The translations under genes and the position numbers were made by a program. The notes beneath the pieces are model-generated. The model searched no databases. It had not been told where the DNA came from and was given only the letters and a program-made list of their open reading frames with translations. Shown in pieces: positions 28,948 to 38,425 of a DNA stretch of 64,000 nucleotides. The first letter of the stretch is position 1; each line of letters starts with the position of its first letter. The stretch comes from Streptomyces sp. 840.1 (GTDB taxonomy: Bacteria; Actinomycetota; Actinomycetes; Streptomycetales; Streptomycetaceae): contig NZ_RJUU01000001.1 in assembly GCF_003751445.1 (NCBI RefSeq), positions 4,407,001 to 4,471,000 of the forward strand. Reading direction: 5' to 3'.

Positions 28948-29469
28948 TCAGACGCCGCCGAACCGCTCCTGCAGCAACGGGAAGCGCTCGGCCAGGGCCG
29001 CGTCGTCCTCCAGGCTGAACGCGGTGCCCTCCGGCTCGGCCGGCTGGGGCGGCAGCCCGAGGTCCGGCGCGACCACCCCGGTGAGCTGCTCGTACGCCTC
29101 GTCGGCGGCGTAGCCCAGCTCCTCCGCGTCCCCGTCCAGCTCCTCGTCGAAGTCGTCGAGTAGCTCGGCGAGGCTGTCCGGATCGTGCACGGCGCCCTCG
29201 AAGACCTCCCGGCCCTGGCCGATGAGCCAGCAGCGGAAGTAGTCGAAGGCGTCGTCGCTCGCCCCGCCGAGCAGTACGGCGGCGGCGCCCCACAGCTCCC
29301 AGCGGTAGGCGCGGTTGTAGCGGGCCTCGAAGTGCCGGGCGAAGTCCAGCACGGAATCGGGATCGAGCCGCACCAGCCGTTCGACCAGCAGGTCGGCGTG
29401 GTCCTCGGGGTCGCCGTCGGCGGCCTCGCGGGTGCTGTCGACGATCTCCCAGAATTCCGTCTCGTCCAT
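28948..29469 (-). CDS. DUF4240 domain protein
   Basis: 173-aa acidic protein starting MDETEFWEIVDSTREAA, the DUF4240 opening, with RWELWGAAAVLLGGASDDAFDYFRCWLIGQG, which is the core of the domain (given here as separate recognisable pieces RWELWGAA, DAFDYFRCWLI and GREVFEGA). An in-frame GTG 29517 would add 16 residues of non-domain sequence. The domain is common in actinobacteria and has no known function; the strongly acidic C-terminal half (ELLDDFDEELDGDAEEL) is notable. Convergent with the SDR gene. Confidence 0.85.
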   Translation of the reverse strand: MDETEFWEIVDSTREAADGDPEDHADLLVERLVRLDPDSVLDFARHFEARYNRAYRWELWGAAAVLLGGASDDAFDYFRCWLIGQGREVFEGAVHDPDSLAELLDDFDEELDGDAEELGYAADEAYEQLTGVVAPDLGLPPQPAEPEGTAFSLEDDAALAERFPLLQERFGGV

Positions 29470-29583
29470 CACGGGTCCAGCATCTGCCTTGGCGGCAGGC
29501 GACGCACGCGGAGACACCGAAATGAAGCCTTACGGTCTCCCCGAGAGGGTGAGGGCCGAGGCCTGTCCGCCGGACTGGCCCTG

Positions 29584-29756
29584 GGGCCTGTCTTCAAACT
29601 GCCGTCTGCCGGGCGGCGCCATGCACGCACTCTCGCCGCACCGGCCCCGGACCCCGGTACGTCCAGTACAGGGGCCCGGGGTCGGCATGCCGAGAGCATG
29701 CACCTGACGCCGCCCGGCCGCCCTTCGGGCGACGACGGCAGTTTGAAGACAGGCCC
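29584..29756. mobile_element. MITE-like element with 23-bp perfect inverted ends
   Basis: A 173-bp non-coding segment whose ends 29584-29606 and 29734-29756 are exact reverse complements over 23 bases (outer part GGGCCTGTCTTCAAACTG). Interior contains a second dyad around the GTACGTCC/CCCGGGG region. No ORF of its own. Its right end coincides with the first base of the stop codon of the WYL regulator, so insertion may have set the present end of that gene. The motif TTTGAAGACAGGC recurs in Streptomyces genomes as far as I recall. Confidence 0.7.
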
Positions 29757-30736
29757 TAGCGGGGCCCCCGGTAGAGCGTGTGCAGCCGTTCGGCGGCGGC
29801 GGCGAACCGGGACCGCAGCTCGGCAGGGGCCAGGACCTCCAACTCCGGTCCCAGGGCGAGCAACTGGCCGTACGCCACGTCCAGGGACTCGACCGGCAGA
29901 GTGACCGTCACCCACCCGTCGGGCTCCGCCGGTCCTGCCGCCTCCAGGGCGTCCAGGGCGGCGACGCGGTCCACGGCGTTCGGCAGCCGGGCGGCGGCCG
30001 CCTCCGAGAGGCGCAGCGTCACCTCGGTACGCAGGATCGACCGGGCGAACTGCGCCGCGCGCTCGTCCCAGAACCCCGGCAGGTCGAAGCCCTCGTCCCG
30101 GACGAACCGGGTCTCCGACACGGTGACGGCCGTGAACCGGTCGATCCGGTAGACCCGGAAGTCGTCAGCCGCGCGGGCGCACAGGTACCAGATCCCGGCC
30201 TTGAGCACGAGTCCGTACGGCGACAGCTCCCGCTCCACCTCGGTCTCCCGGCCGGGCCTGCGGTAACGCGCCAGTACCGTCCGGTCGTCCCACACCGCCT
30301 CGGCGACGGCGGGCAGCAGCTCGGGGGTGGCCGGCTCCCGGTACCAGCCGGGCGCGTCCAGGTGGAAGCGCCGGGTGACCCCGGTGGAGGCGTCCCGCAG
30401 GGAGGGCAGCAGCGCGGCGGACACCTTCAGCCGCGCGGCCGACCCGGCGTCCGCCAGGCCCATCTCGCGCAGCGCGGAGGGCAGGCCGGAGAGGAAGAGC
30501 GCCTCGGCCTCGTCCCGGGCGAGGCCGGTGAGCCCGGTCCGGTAGCCGCCGACGAGCCGGTAGCCGCCGGCCCGCCCCCGCTCCGCGTAGACCGGGACCC
30601 CGGCCTCGGAGAGCGCCTGGGCGTCCCGGGTGACGGTCCGCTCCGACACGTCCAGCTCCCGGGCGAGCTCGGCGGCGGTCATGGCGGGGCGGGACTGCAG
30701 GAGCAGCACCATTCTGATGAGCCGGGCAGCACGCAT
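29756..30736 (-). CDS. WYL-domain (YafY-type) transcriptional regulator
   Basis: 326-aa regulator with an N-terminal DeoR-like winged helix (RLIRMVLLLQSRP, TAAELARELDVSERTVTRDA) and a WYL domain at about 140-215 (GLVLKAGIWYLCARAADDFRVYR in pieces: VLKAGIWYLC and FRVYRIDRF), then a WCX C-terminal domain. ATG 30736 begins at the HTH; the Shine-Dalgarno is weak. WYL domains sense nucleic acids or small ligands. The TAG stop overlaps the end of a MITE-like element, so the extreme C terminus (TLYRGPR) may be truncated or altered. Confidence 0.88.
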   Translation of the reverse strand: MRAARLIRMVLLLQSRPAMTAAELARELDVSERTVTRDAQALSEAGVPVYAERGRAGGYRLVGGYRTGLTGLARDEAEALFLSGLPSALREMGLADAGSAARLKVSAALLPSLRDASTGVTRRFHLDAPGWYREPATPELLPAVAEAVWDDRTVLARYRRPGRETEVERELSPYGLVLKAGIWYLCARAADDFRVYRIDRFTAVTVSETRFVRDEGFDLPGFWDERAAQFARSILRTEVTLRLSEAAAARLPNAVDRVAALDALEAAGPAEPDGWVTVTLPVESLDVAYGQLLALGPELEVLAPAELRSRFAAAAERLHTLYRGPR

Positions 30737-30790
30737 GCGGCCATTGTGGCCGCGGTCGGGGGTGGGGGTGGGCGCGGGCCGGGGTGGTGG

Positions 30791-31049
30791 CCTCAATCGC
30801 CGGCCGGGCTTGAAGACGTCCTCAATCGCCGGACGGGCTTGAAGGTGGCCTCAATCGCCGGCCCGGCTTCAAGATGGCCTCAATCGCCGGCCGGGCTGGA
30901 GGTGCCTCGGCCGGGCTGGAGGTGCCTCGGCCGGGCTGGAGGTGCCTCGGCCTGGCTTGACGGTGCCTCGGGCTGGCAAATCAAGCCCGTCCGGCGATTG
31001 AGGACAAGGCCTGTGCCGGGCACACCAAGCCCGTCCGGCGATTGAGGAC
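30791..31049. repeat. Cluster of palindromic intergenic repeats between the WYL gene and aceE
   Basis: Four direct copies of a roughly 25-bp unit (consensus CCTCAATCGCCGGNCGGGCT plus TGAAG) start at 30791, 30820, 30849 and 30878; then two exact 20-bp tandem units (GGTGCCTCGGCCGGGCTGGA, 30901-30940), a variant at 30941-30960 and a decayed one to 30980; then two inverted copies of the first unit at 30981-31004 and 31024-31049. Direct and inverted copies could pair into large hairpins, so the block may end aceE transcription (aceE stops at 31094). The region 30737-31093 has no gene. The unit recurs in Streptomyces genomes, from memory. Confidence 0.8.
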
Positions 31050-31093
31050 AGTGCCTCCCGCCGGACGGGCCTGAGTGCGCGAGGGGGCTGCTG

Positions 31094-33763
31094 TCAGAGC
31101 CCGTACCGCTCGCGGGCATCCTTGACCGCCGACGCCGGTACCTCGCCGCGGCGGGCCAGCTGGGCCAGTGCCGCGACGGTGACCGACTGCGCGTCCACGC
31201 CGAAGTGGCGACGGGCCGCCTCGCGGGTGTCGGAGAGGCCGAAACCGTCCGTACCGAGCGAGGACCAGTCCTGCTCCACCCACTGGCTGATCGAGTCCGG
31301 CACGGCGCGCATCCAGTCGCTGACCGCGAGGACCGGACCCGGTGCGCCTTCCAGCGCCTGGGTCACGTACGGCACCCGCTGCTCACCGCGGAGCAGCGCC
31401 TCGTCGCACTCCAGCGCGTCGCGGCGCAGCTCGCCCCACGAGGTGGCGGACCAGACGTCGGCCGTGACACCCCAGTCCGAGGCCAGCAGCTCCTGGGCCT
31501 CCAGGGCCCAGTGGATCGCCGTACCGGAGGCCATCAGCTGAAGGCGCGGCGCGTCCGCCTTCGCGGGCGTGCCCTCCTTGAACCGGTAGAGGCCCTTGAC
31601 GATGCCCTCCTCGACGCCTTCCGGCATCGCGGGCTGCGGCTTCGGCTCGTTGTAGACCGTCAGGTAGTAGAAGACGTTCTCGGCCTCGGGGCCGTACATC
31701 CGGCGCAGACCGTCCTGGACGATCACCGCGATCTCGTACGCGAACGCCGGGTCGTAGTTGAGCGACGCCGGGTTCGTGGACGCGATCAGGTGCGAGTGGC
31801 CGTCCGCGTGCTGGAGGCCCTCACCCGTCAGGGTCGTACGGCCCGCCGTGGCACCGACCACGAAACCTCGGCCGAGCTGGTCGCCCAGCTGCCAGAACTG
31901 GTCGCCCGTGCGCTGCCAGCCGAACATCGAGTAGAAGATGTAGAACGGGATCATCGGCTCGCCGTGCGTCGCGTACGACGTGGAGGCGGCGATGAAGTCG
32001 GCCATGGCGCCGGCCTCGGTGATGCCCTCGTTGAGGACCTGGCCGTCCTTGGCTTCCTTGTAGTACATCAGCTGGTCGCGGTCGACCGGGTCGTACGTCT
32101 GGCCCAGCGGCGAGTAGATGCCGGCCGACGGGAACAGCGCCTCCATACCGAAGGTGCGGGCCTCGTCGGGGACGATCGGAACCCAGCGCTTGCCGGTCTC
32201 CTTGTCCCGCATCAGGTCCTTGGCGAGCCGGACGAAGGCCATCGTGGTGGCCAGCTCCTGCTTGCCGGAACCCTTCTTCAGCGCGGCGAACGCGCGCTCC
32301 TCGGGCTGCGGCAGTGCCACCGCGTGCACCCGGCGGGCCGGGGCGGGACCGCCGAGGGCGGCCCGGCGCTCCTGGAGGTAGCGGACCTCGGGGGAGTCGG
32401 CGCCCGGGTGGCCGTAGGGCACCAGGCCCTCGTCCAGCTTGGAGTCCGGGATCGGCAGCTCCAGCAGATCGCGCATCGCGCGGAACTGCTTGCCGTCGAG
32501 CTTCTTCATCTGGTGGTTGGCGTTGCGCGACTCGAAGCCGGGGCCGAGCGTGTAGCCCTTCACCGTCTGCGCCAGGATCACGGTCGGAGCACCCTTGTGC
32601 TCGACCGCGGCCTTGTACGCCGCGTACACCTTGCGGGCCTCGTGGCCGCCGCGCGAGGTGTGGAAACACTCGGCGATCTTCGCGTCCGTGAGCAGCTTCG
32701 CCAGCTCGGCGAGCGCGGGCTCGGCACCGAAGAAGTGCTCGCGGATGTAGGCGACGTCACGGGTGGCGTACGTCTGGAACTGCGCGTCCGGGACCTCCCG
32801 GAGCCGGCGCACCAGCGCACCCGTGGTGTCGAGCTGGAACAGCTCGTCCCAGGCGTTGCCCCAGAGCGTCTTGACGACGTTCCAGCCGGCGCCCCGGAAC
32901 GCGCCCTCCAGCTCCTGGACCACGCGGAAGTTGGCGCGGACCGGACCGTCGAGGCGCTGCAGGTTGCAGTTGATGACGAAGGTCAGGTTGTCGAGCTGCT
33001 CACGGGCCGCGAGGGCGAGGGCGGCGGTCGACTCGGGCTCGTCCATCTCGCCGTCACCCAGGAAGGCCCAGACGTGCGAGTTCGACGTGTCCTTGATGTT
33101 GCGGTTGCTCAGGTAGCGGTTGAAGCGCGCCTGGTAGACGGCCGAGAGCGGGCCGAGGCCCATCGACACGGTGGGGAACTCCCACAGCCAGGGCAGCCGC
33201 CGCGGGTGCGGGTAGGAGGGCAGACCCTCGCCGCCCGCCTCCTGGCGGAAGTTGTCGAGCTGCTGCTCGCTGAGCCGGCCGTCCAGGAAGGCGCGGGCGT
33301 ATATGCCGGGGGAGGCGTGGCCCTGGATGTAGAGCTGGTCGCCGGAGCCGTCCCCCTCCTTGCCCCGGAAGAAGTGGTTGAAGCCGGTCTCGTACAGCCA
33401 GGCTGCCGAGGCGAAGGTGGCGATGTGGCCGCCGACGCCGAACCGGGAGCCACGGGTGACCATCGCGGCCGCGTTCCAGCGGTTCCACGCGGTGATCTTC
33501 GACTCCATCTCCAGGTCACCGTCGAAGGCGGGCTCCGCGGCGGTCGGGATGGAGTTGACGTAATCGGTCTCCAGCAGTTTGGGCAGCGCGAGACCGGCGC
33601 CCTCGGCATGCTGGAGCGAGCGGCGCATCAGGTATGCGGCGCGGTGCGGGCCTGCGGCCTTGGTGACGGCATCCAGGGAGGCCGCCCATTCGGCGGTCTC
33701 CTCGGGGTCGCGGTCCGGGAGCTGGTCGAGCTCGCTCGGAAGCTTTCCAACGGGGTCGGTCAT
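31094..33763 (-). CDS. aceE: Pyruvate dehydrogenase E1 component (homodimeric AceE)
   Basis: Thiamine-diphosphate enzyme that decarboxylates pyruvate and acetylates the E2 lipoyl domain. 889 aa, the usual length for the homodimeric type. The ThDP motif [10 protein letters not shown]...NCN (about residue 232 onward) and the family start ([16 protein letters not shown]) are intact; HIATFASAA and [11 protein letters not shown] lie in the active-site loops. ATG 33763 has GGAAGGCGG eight bases upstream. Upstream lie a promoter and operator-like palindrome and then a GntR gene. The E2 (sucB) and E3 (lpdA) partners are on the same strand. In actinobacteria AceE, the E2 and E3 can share one complex with 2-oxoglutarate dehydrogenase. 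Confidence 0.97.
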   Translation of the reverse strand: MTDPVGKLPSELDQLPDRDPEETAEWAASLDAVTKAAGPHRAAYLMRRSLQHAEGAGLALPKLLETDYVNSIPTAAEPAFDGDLEMESKITAWNRWNAAAMVTRGSRFGVGGHIATFASAAWLYETGFNHFFRGKEGDGSGDQLYIQGHASPGIYARAFLDGRLSEQQLDNFRQEAGGEGLPSYPHPRRLPWLWEFPTVSMGLGPLSAVYQARFNRYLSNRNIKDTSNSHVWAFLGDGEMDEPESTAALALAAREQLDNLTFVINCNLQRLDGPVRANFRVVQELEGAFRGAGWNVVKTLWGNAWDELFQLDTTGALVRRLREVPDAQFQTYATRDVAYIREHFFGAEPALAELAKLLTDAKIAECFHTSRGGHEARKVYAAYKAAVEHKGAPTVILAQTVKGYTLGPGFESRNANHQMKKLDGKQFRAMRDLLELPIPDSKLDEGLVPYGHPGADSPEVRYLQERRAALGGPAPARRVHAVALPQPEERAFAALKKGSGKQELATTMAFVRLAKDLMRDKETGKRWVPIVPDEARTFGMEALFPSAGIYSPLGQTYDPVDRDQLMYYKEAKDGQVLNEGITEAGAMADFIAASTSYATHGEPMIPFYIFYSMFGWQRTGDQFWQLGDQLGRGFVVGATAGRTTLTGEGLQHADGHSHLIASTNPASLNYDPAFAYEIAVIVQDGLRRMYGPEAENVFYYLTVYNEPKPQPAMPEGVEEGIVKGLYRFKEGTPAKADAPRLQLMASGTAIHWALEAQELLASDWGVTADVWSATSWGELRRDALECDEALLRGEQRVPYVTQALEGAPGPVLAVSDWMRAVPDSISQWVEQDWSSLGTDGFGLSDTREAARRHFGVDAQSVTVAALAQLARRGEVPASAVKDARERYGL

Positions 33764-33849
33764 GTTCGCCGCCTTCCGGTGAGGAGGGGGGTGGAGAAAG
33801 TCCCTGACTGGCAGGACAGGGCGATGGGGCCGGTGGGCCCGCGAAGTGA

Positions 33850-33879
33850 ACTGTAAGTCGCCGATCGATGATCGATCAA
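33850..33879 (-). promoter_or_regulatory. aceE promoter with overlapping palindrome
   Basis: On the minus strand TTGATC (33879-33874) and TACAGT (33855-33850) are 18 bases apart, a sigma70-like promoter about 80 bases before the aceE start. A perfect 7-1-7 palindrome GATCGATGATCGATC (33863-33877) overlaps the -35 and spacer, the place expected for a repressor site. The rest of 33764-34046 shows no gene. Confidence 0.5.
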
Positions 33880-34046
33880 AGGATGAAAGGCAAAACTTCT
33901 CGATATGAAGAAAGTGGCATGCGGTGCCGCGAATCGGGGCACGGAGTGACGGGATCTAACGCCTAAAAGGGGCGCCCGACTGCGCATGAGAGCGCCACTC
34001 GCGTCACATGCGCAACGCCTCCGGTGCTTCGGGCTCCGATGTCGCT

Positions 34047-34670
34047 TCAGGCGCGCGGTGCGCAGCCGAGCACATGCGCCTTGACCAGCACGCCGATGTC
34101 CGGGTCGTTGCGCAGGAACGCCTCGATGAGCGCCTCGTGCTCCTCGGCGTAGGACTTCTGCACCGTGCCGAGCCAGCGGATCGACAGGGCGGTGAACACC
34201 TCGATGCCCAGCCCCTCCCAGGTGTGCAGCAGCACGGCGTTGCCGGCCGCCCGGACCAGCTCGCGGTGGAAGCCGACCGTGTGGCGCACCTGCGCCTCCC
34301 CGTCGGCCAGCCGGTCGGCCTCGTACAGGGCCGTGACGTGCGGGGCGAGCCGTGAGCAGTCCACGCCGAGGCCGGGCGCCGCGAGCTCCGCGGCGATCTG
34401 CTCCAGGCCGGCCCGGACCGGGTAGCTCTCCTCCAGATCGGCCGCCGTGAGGTTGCGGACCCGCACGCCCTTGTTGGGCGCCGACTCGATCAGCCGGAGC
34501 GTCTCCAGCTCCCGCAGCGCCTCGCGCACGGGTGTCTGGCTGACCTCCAGCTCGGTGGCGATGCGACGCTCCACGATCCGCTCGCCCGGCTTCCAGCGCC
34601 CGCTGACGATCCCGTCCACGATGTGCTCGCGGATCTGTTCGCGCAGCGAGTGGACGACGGGCGGGGTCAT
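34047..34670 (-). CDS. GntR family (FCD) transcriptional regulator
   Basis: 207-aa FadR-subfamily regulator. The winged helix is clear: SLREQIREHIVDGI, GERIVERRIATELEVSQTPVR (motif QTPVREALREL), followed by an FCD ligand domain with DLEESYPVRAGLE and metal-binding His residues (HVTALY, GFHRELV). ATG 34670 has GAAGGAG six bases upstream, so the longer frame to 34709 is rejected. It lies between sucB and aceE and probably senses an organic acid to tune pyruvate dehydrogenase genes; a 10-bp palindrome upstream (34734-34743) may be its own operator. Confidence 0.92.
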   Translation of the reverse strand: MTPPVVHSLREQIREHIVDGIVSGRWKPGERIVERRIATELEVSQTPVREALRELETLRLIESAPNKGVRVRNLTAADLEESYPVRAGLEQIAAELAAPGLGVDCSRLAPHVTALYEADRLADGEAQVRHTVGFHRELVRAAGNAVLLHTWEGLGIEVFTALSIRWLGTVQKSYAEEHEALIEAFLRNDPDIGVLVKAHVLGCAPRA

Positions 34671-34733
34671 GTGGGGCTCCTTCGGGCAAACCGGTGCTGC
34701 CTGCACCAACTCGGCTGCCGGAGCGGCCGGTGG

Positions 34734-34743
34734 TGTCTAGACA
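34734..34743. promoter_or_regulatory. Candidate GntR autoregulatory operator
   Basis: TGTCTAGACA, a perfect 10-bp palindrome 64 bases upstream of the GntR start. Its size and TGT...ACA ends suit FCD-type GntR sites. An AT-rich hexamer (TATTGT) adjoins on the minus strand. Confidence 0.4.
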
Positions 34744-34816
34744 ATACGGCGGCGCCCCCGCCCGGGAGTGTTCCGGACGGGGGCGCCGCTGGTGAGGCTG
34801 GTTACAACCGTGGTGC

Positions 34817-36640
34817 TCAGAGGCCGAGCTCGACCTCGAACTCACCGGCCTCCAGGATCGCCTTGACCGAGGTCAGGTAGCGGGCGGCGTCCGCGCCGTC
34901 CACCAGACGGTGGTCGTAGGAGAGCGAGAGGTACGTCATGTCGCGGACACCGATCACGGTGCCCTCCTCGGTCTCGATGACCGCGGGACGCTTGACGGTG
35001 GCGCCGATGCCCAGGATGGCTGCCTGGTTCGGCGGCACGATGACGGTGTCGAACAGCGCACCGCGCGAACCGGTGTTGCTGATGGTGAAGGTGGCACCGG
35101 ACATGTCGTCCGGCGTCAGGCCGCCACCGCGGGCCTTGCCGGCCAGCTCGGCGGTCTTCTTCGAGATACCGGCGATGTTGAGGTCGCCCGCACCCTTGAT
35201 GACCGGGGTCATCAGACCCTTCTCGGCGTCCACGGCGATGCCGATGTTCTCCGAGTCGAAGTACGTGATCGTGCCTTCGTCCTCGTTGATCCGGGCGTTG
35301 ACGACCGGGTGGGCCTTCAGCGCCTGGGCGGCGGCCTTGACGTAGAACGGCATCGGGGAGAGCTTGACGCCCTCGCGGGCCGCGAAGCCGTCCTTCGCCT
35401 TGTTGCGCAGCTTCATCAGCTTGGTGACGTCGACCTCGACGACCGAGGTCAGCTGGGCCTGCGAGTGCAGCGCCTTCATCATGTTCTCGCCGATGACCTT
35501 GCGCATGCGGGTCATCTTGACCGTCTGACCGCGCAGCGGGGACGCCTCGAGCTTCGGCGCCTTGGACGCTGCCGGGGCAGCGGCGGCCGGAGCCGGAGCG
35601 GCGGCGGCCTTGGCGGCCTCCGCGGCGGCGACGACGTCCTGCTTGCGGATACGGCCACCGACGCCGGTGCCCTTGACCGCGCCCAGGTCGACGCCGTTCT
35701 CGGCGGCGAGCTTGCGGACCAGCGGCGTGACGTACGCGCCGTCGTCACCGGAGGTCGCGGCCGGAGCGGCCGGAGCCGCCGGGGTGACCGGAGCCGGAGC
35801 CGGAGCCGGAGCAGCGGCGGCGGGCGCCGGAGCGGCCGGAGCCGGAGCTGCGGCGGGTGCCGCAGGAGCCGCCGGGGCCGGAGCCGGGGCGGCCGGAGCC
35901 GGGGCGGCCGGAGCCGGGGCTGCTGCGGGTGCCGGGGCGGGAGCTGCCGGGGCAGCCGGGGCGGCGGGCTCCGGGGCAGCTGCGGCCGGAGCCGGAGCAG
36001 CGGCCGGAGCGGCGCCGGGGGCACCGATGACGGCGAGCTTGGCGCCGACCTCGGCGGTCTCGTCCTCGGCGACGACGATCTCCAGCAGCACACCGGAAAC
36101 CGGGGCCGGGATCTCGGTGTCGACCTTGTCCGTGGAGACCTCGAGGAGGGGCTCGTCCTCCGTGACCTCCTCGCCGACCTCCTTCAGCCAGCGGGTGACG
36201 GTGCCCTCGGTGACGCTCTCGCCGAGCGCCGGAAGGGTGACGTCGGTGCCGGAGGCACCACCGGCGGGGGCGGCGGCCGGAGCCTCGGCTGCGGGGGCCG
36301 GAGCCTCGGCAGGGGCCTCGGCAGGGGCCTCGGCGGCCGGTGCCGGGGCCGGGGCGGCCTCGGGCTCGGCGGCCGGAGCAGCCTCGGCGGCCGGCGCGCC
36401 GGTGCCGTCGTCGATGATGGCCAGCTCGGCGCCGACCTCGACGGTCTCGTCCTCGGCGACCTTGATGGAAGCCAGGATGCCGGCGGCGGGAGCCGGGATC
36501 TCGGTGTCGACCTTGTCGGTCGATACCTCGAGCAACGGCTCGTCGGCCTCGACGCGCTCGCCCTCGGCCTTCAGCCAACGGGTGACAGTGCCCTCGGTGA
36601 CGCTCTCGCCGAGCGCCGGAAGGGTTACGGAAACCGACAT
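34817..36640 (-). CDS. sucB: 2-oxoacid dehydrogenase E2 (dihydrolipoamide acyltransferase), SucB type
   Basis: Lipoyl-bearing E2 core of pyruvate/2-oxoglutarate dehydrogenase. 607 aa in this order: lipoyl domain 1 (1-76) and lipoyl domain 2 (about 132-207), each with the lipoyl-Lys motif [14 protein letters not shown]; an Ala/Pro swinging arm (about 208-297, almost only A and P); a peripheral-subunit-binding domain ([16 protein letters not shown]...); and the catalytic acyltransferase domain (about 372-607) with ISNTGSRGA and [10 protein letters not shown] (His and Asp active-site residues). An AAGGAG lies 11 bases before ATG 36640. lpdA is 61 bases upstream on the same strand, likely one operon. 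The two lipoyl domains are also nearly identical in DNA. LipB/LipA in this window supply the cofactor. Confidence 0.95.
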   Translation of the reverse strand: MSVSVTLPALGESVTEGTVTRWLKAEGERVEADEPLLEVSTDKVDTEIPAPAAGILASIKVAEDETVEVGAELAIIDDGTGAPAAEAAPAAEPEAAPAPAPAAEAPAEAPAEAPAPAAEAPAAAPAGGASGTDVTLPALGESVTEGTVTRWLKEVGEEVTEDEPLLEVSTDKVDTEIPAPVSGVLLEIVVAEDETAEVGAKLAVIGAPGAAPAAAPAPAAAAPEPAAPAAPAAPAPAPAAAPAPAAPAPAAPAPAPAAPAAPAAAPAPAAPAPAAAAPAPAPAPVTPAAPAAPAATSGDDGAYVTPLVRKLAAENGVDLGAVKGTGVGGRIRKQDVVAAAEAAKAAAAPAPAAAAPAASKAPKLEASPLRGQTVKMTRMRKVIGENMMKALHSQAQLTSVVEVDVTKLMKLRNKAKDGFAAREGVKLSPMPFYVKAAAQALKAHPVVNARINEDEGTITYFDSENIGIAVDAEKGLMTPVIKGAGDLNIAGISKKTAELAGKARGGGLTPDDMSGATFTISNTGSRGALFDTVIVPPNQAAILGIGATVKRPAVIETEEGTVIGVRDMTYLSLSYDHRLVDGADAARYLTSVKAILEAGEFEVELGL

Positions 36641-36701
36641 GGTTTCAGTTGCTCCTTACGAAAATGCGGAAGTGGTCGGTCGTCGCGCCCGTTCGACTGG
36701 A

Positions 36702-38090
36702 TCAGTCGTGGGAGTGCAGGGGCTTGCCGGCGAGGGCCAGGTGGGCCTCGCCCATCGCCTCGTTCTGCGTGGGGTGCGCGTGGATGAGCTGCGCGACCTC
36801 GGCCGGCAGCGCCTCCCAGTTGTAGATCAGCTGGGCTTCGCCGACCTGCTCGCCCATACGGTCACCGACCATGTGGACGCCGACCACGGCACCGTCCTTG
36901 ACCTGGACGAGCTTGATCTCGCCCGCGGTCTTGAGGATCTTGCTCTTGCCGTTGCCCGCGAGGTTGTACTTGAGGGCGACGACCTTGTCCGCTCCGTAGA
37001 GCTCCTTGGCCTTGGCCTCGGTGATGCCGACGGAGGCGACCTCGGGGTGGCAGTACGTCACCTTCGGGACACCGTCGTAGTCGATCGGGACGGTCTTCAG
37101 ACCGGCCAGCCGCTCCGCGACGAGGATGCCCTCGGCGAAGCCGACGTGCGCGAGCTGGAGCGTCGGGGCGAGGTCGCCCACGGCGGAGATGGTCTCGACG
37201 TTCGTCCGCATGTACTCGTCGACGAGGACGTAGCCGCGGTCCATCGCGACACCGGCCTCCTCGTACCCGAGGCCCTGCGAGACGGGGCCGCGGCCGATGG
37301 CGACCAGCAGCACCTCGGCGTCGAAGGTCTTGCCGTCGGCGAGGGTCACCCGGACGCCGTCCTGGGTGTACTCGACACCCTGGAAGAACGTGCCCAGGTT
37401 GAACTTGATGCCGCGCTTGCGGAACGCGCGCTCAAGAAGCTTCGAGCTGTTCTCGTCCTCGACCGGGACCAGGTGCTTCAGGCCCTCGACGATGGTGACG
37501 TCGGTGCCGAAGGACTTCCACGCCGAGGCGAACTCGACGCCGATGACGCCGCCGCCCAGCACGATCGCGGACTTCGGGACCCGGTCCAGCTTCAGTGCGT
37601 GGTCCGAGGAGATGACGCGGTTGCCGTCGATCTCCAGGCCCGGGAGCGACTTCGGCACGGAGCCGGTCGCCAGGAGCACGTGGCGGCCCTGGATGCGCTG
37701 GCCGTTCACGTCCACCGAGGTGGGGGAGGAGAGCCGTCCCTCACCCTCGATGTAGTGCACCTTGCGGGAGGCGATGAGACCCTGCAGACCCTTGTACAGG
37801 CCCGAGATCACGTCGTCCTTGTACTTGTGGACGGCCTCCATGTCGATGCCCTCGAAGGTGGCCTTGACACCGAACTGGTCGGCCTCGCGCGCCTGGTCCG
37901 CGATCTCACCGGCGTGCAGCAGGGCCTTCGTGGGGATACAGCCGTTGTGCAGGCAGGTGCCGCCGACCTTGCCCTTCTCGATCAGAGCGACGTCCAGGCC
38001 CAGCTGCGCTCCGCGCAGGGCCGCGGCGTAACCGCCGCTGCCACCGCCGAGGATCACTAGGTCGAAAACGGTGCTGGCGTCGTTCGCCAC
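36702..38090 (-). CDS. lpdA: Dihydrolipoamide dehydrogenase (E3)
   Basis: FAD enzyme that reoxidises dihydrolipoyl groups on E2, passing electrons to NAD+. 462 aa. GTG 38090 has GGAGG seven bases upstream; the open frame to 38228 is not used. FAD motif DLVILGGGSGGYAAA, redox disulfide GGTCLHNGCIPTK, NAD motif IVLGGGVIGVEFAS, and the C-terminal His-Glu pair in HAHPTQNEA are all intact. It precedes sucB by 61 bases. Confidence 0.97.
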   Translation of the reverse strand: MANDASTVFDLVILGGGSGGYAAALRGAQLGLDVALIEKGKVGGTCLHNGCIPTKALLHAGEIADQAREADQFGVKATFEGIDMEAVHKYKDDVISGLYKGLQGLIASRKVHYIEGEGRLSSPTSVDVNGQRIQGRHVLLATGSVPKSLPGLEIDGNRVISSDHALKLDRVPKSAIVLGGGVIGVEFASAWKSFGTDVTIVEGLKHLVPVEDENSSKLLERAFRKRGIKFNLGTFFQGVEYTQDGVRVTLADGKTFDAEVLLVAIGRGPVSQGLGYEEAGVAMDRGYVLVDEYMRTNVETISAVGDLAPTLQLAHVGFAEGILVAERLAGLKTVPIDYDGVPKVTYCHPEVASVGITEAKAKELYGADKVVALKYNLAGNGKSKILKTAGEIKLVQVKDGAVVGVHMVGDRMGEQVGEAQLIYNWEALPAEVAQLIHAHPTQNEAMGEAHLALAGKPLHSHD

Positions 38091-38261
38091 GTCACGTCCT
38101 CCATGCATGTGCGCCGTACGCCGGGCCCCTTCATCGGGGTGTGACCGGCCGGTCGGCTGGTGTGCGGCCGCTTTTGTCATTCGGCCCTGTGGTGGGGGCC
38201 CTGTCCTGCCGAGAACCCATCTTCGCACTTGTTGACGGTGGGCGGGACGCGGGGCCCGGGT

Positions 38262-38287
38262 CTGGGACGGACGATCGTCCGTCCCAG
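38262..38287. promoter_or_regulatory. Perfect 26-bp palindrome upstream of lpdA
   Basis: The halves 38262-38274 (CTGGGACGGACGA) and 38275-38287 are exact reverse complements, with no loop. It is 172 bases before the lpdA start and 139 beyond the pepA stop on the minus strand. With no loop it is a poor RNA hairpin, so a dimeric regulator site is more likely. The gap 38091-38425 has no gene; it also holds the pepA terminator. Confidence 0.45.
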
Positions 38288-38383
38288 CGGGTCACCGCTG
38301 CGTGGGAGGGGCTGATTTCGTCGAGTTTCGTCGAGAGCGAAACCCGCCCGGACCCGGCCGCGGTGCCGTGGGTGGAACACGGA

Positions 38384-38409
38384 CGGCCCCGGACGTATGC
38401 CCGGGGCCG
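38384..38409 (-). terminator. pepA terminator hairpin
   Basis: 9-bp stem CGGCCCCGG/CCGGGGCCG with an eight-base loop, 17 bases past the pepA stop. Confidence 0.6.
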
Positions 38410-38425
38410 ACCAGCGATGACGACC

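Noticed and set aside
30901..30960. Tandem 20-bp units considered as a CRISPR array
   Set aside because: Units are contiguous with no spacers and no cas genes are near; they belong to an intergenic repeat block.
31205..33856. 883-codon plus-strand frame opposite aceE
   Set aside because: Antisense to a full-length, motif-complete AceE; composition typical of shadow frames.
35562..38060. 832-codon plus-strand frame opposite sucB and lpdA
   Set aside because: Ala/Gly low-complexity mirror of the Ala/Pro linker, then shadow of lpdA; no start signal or domain.
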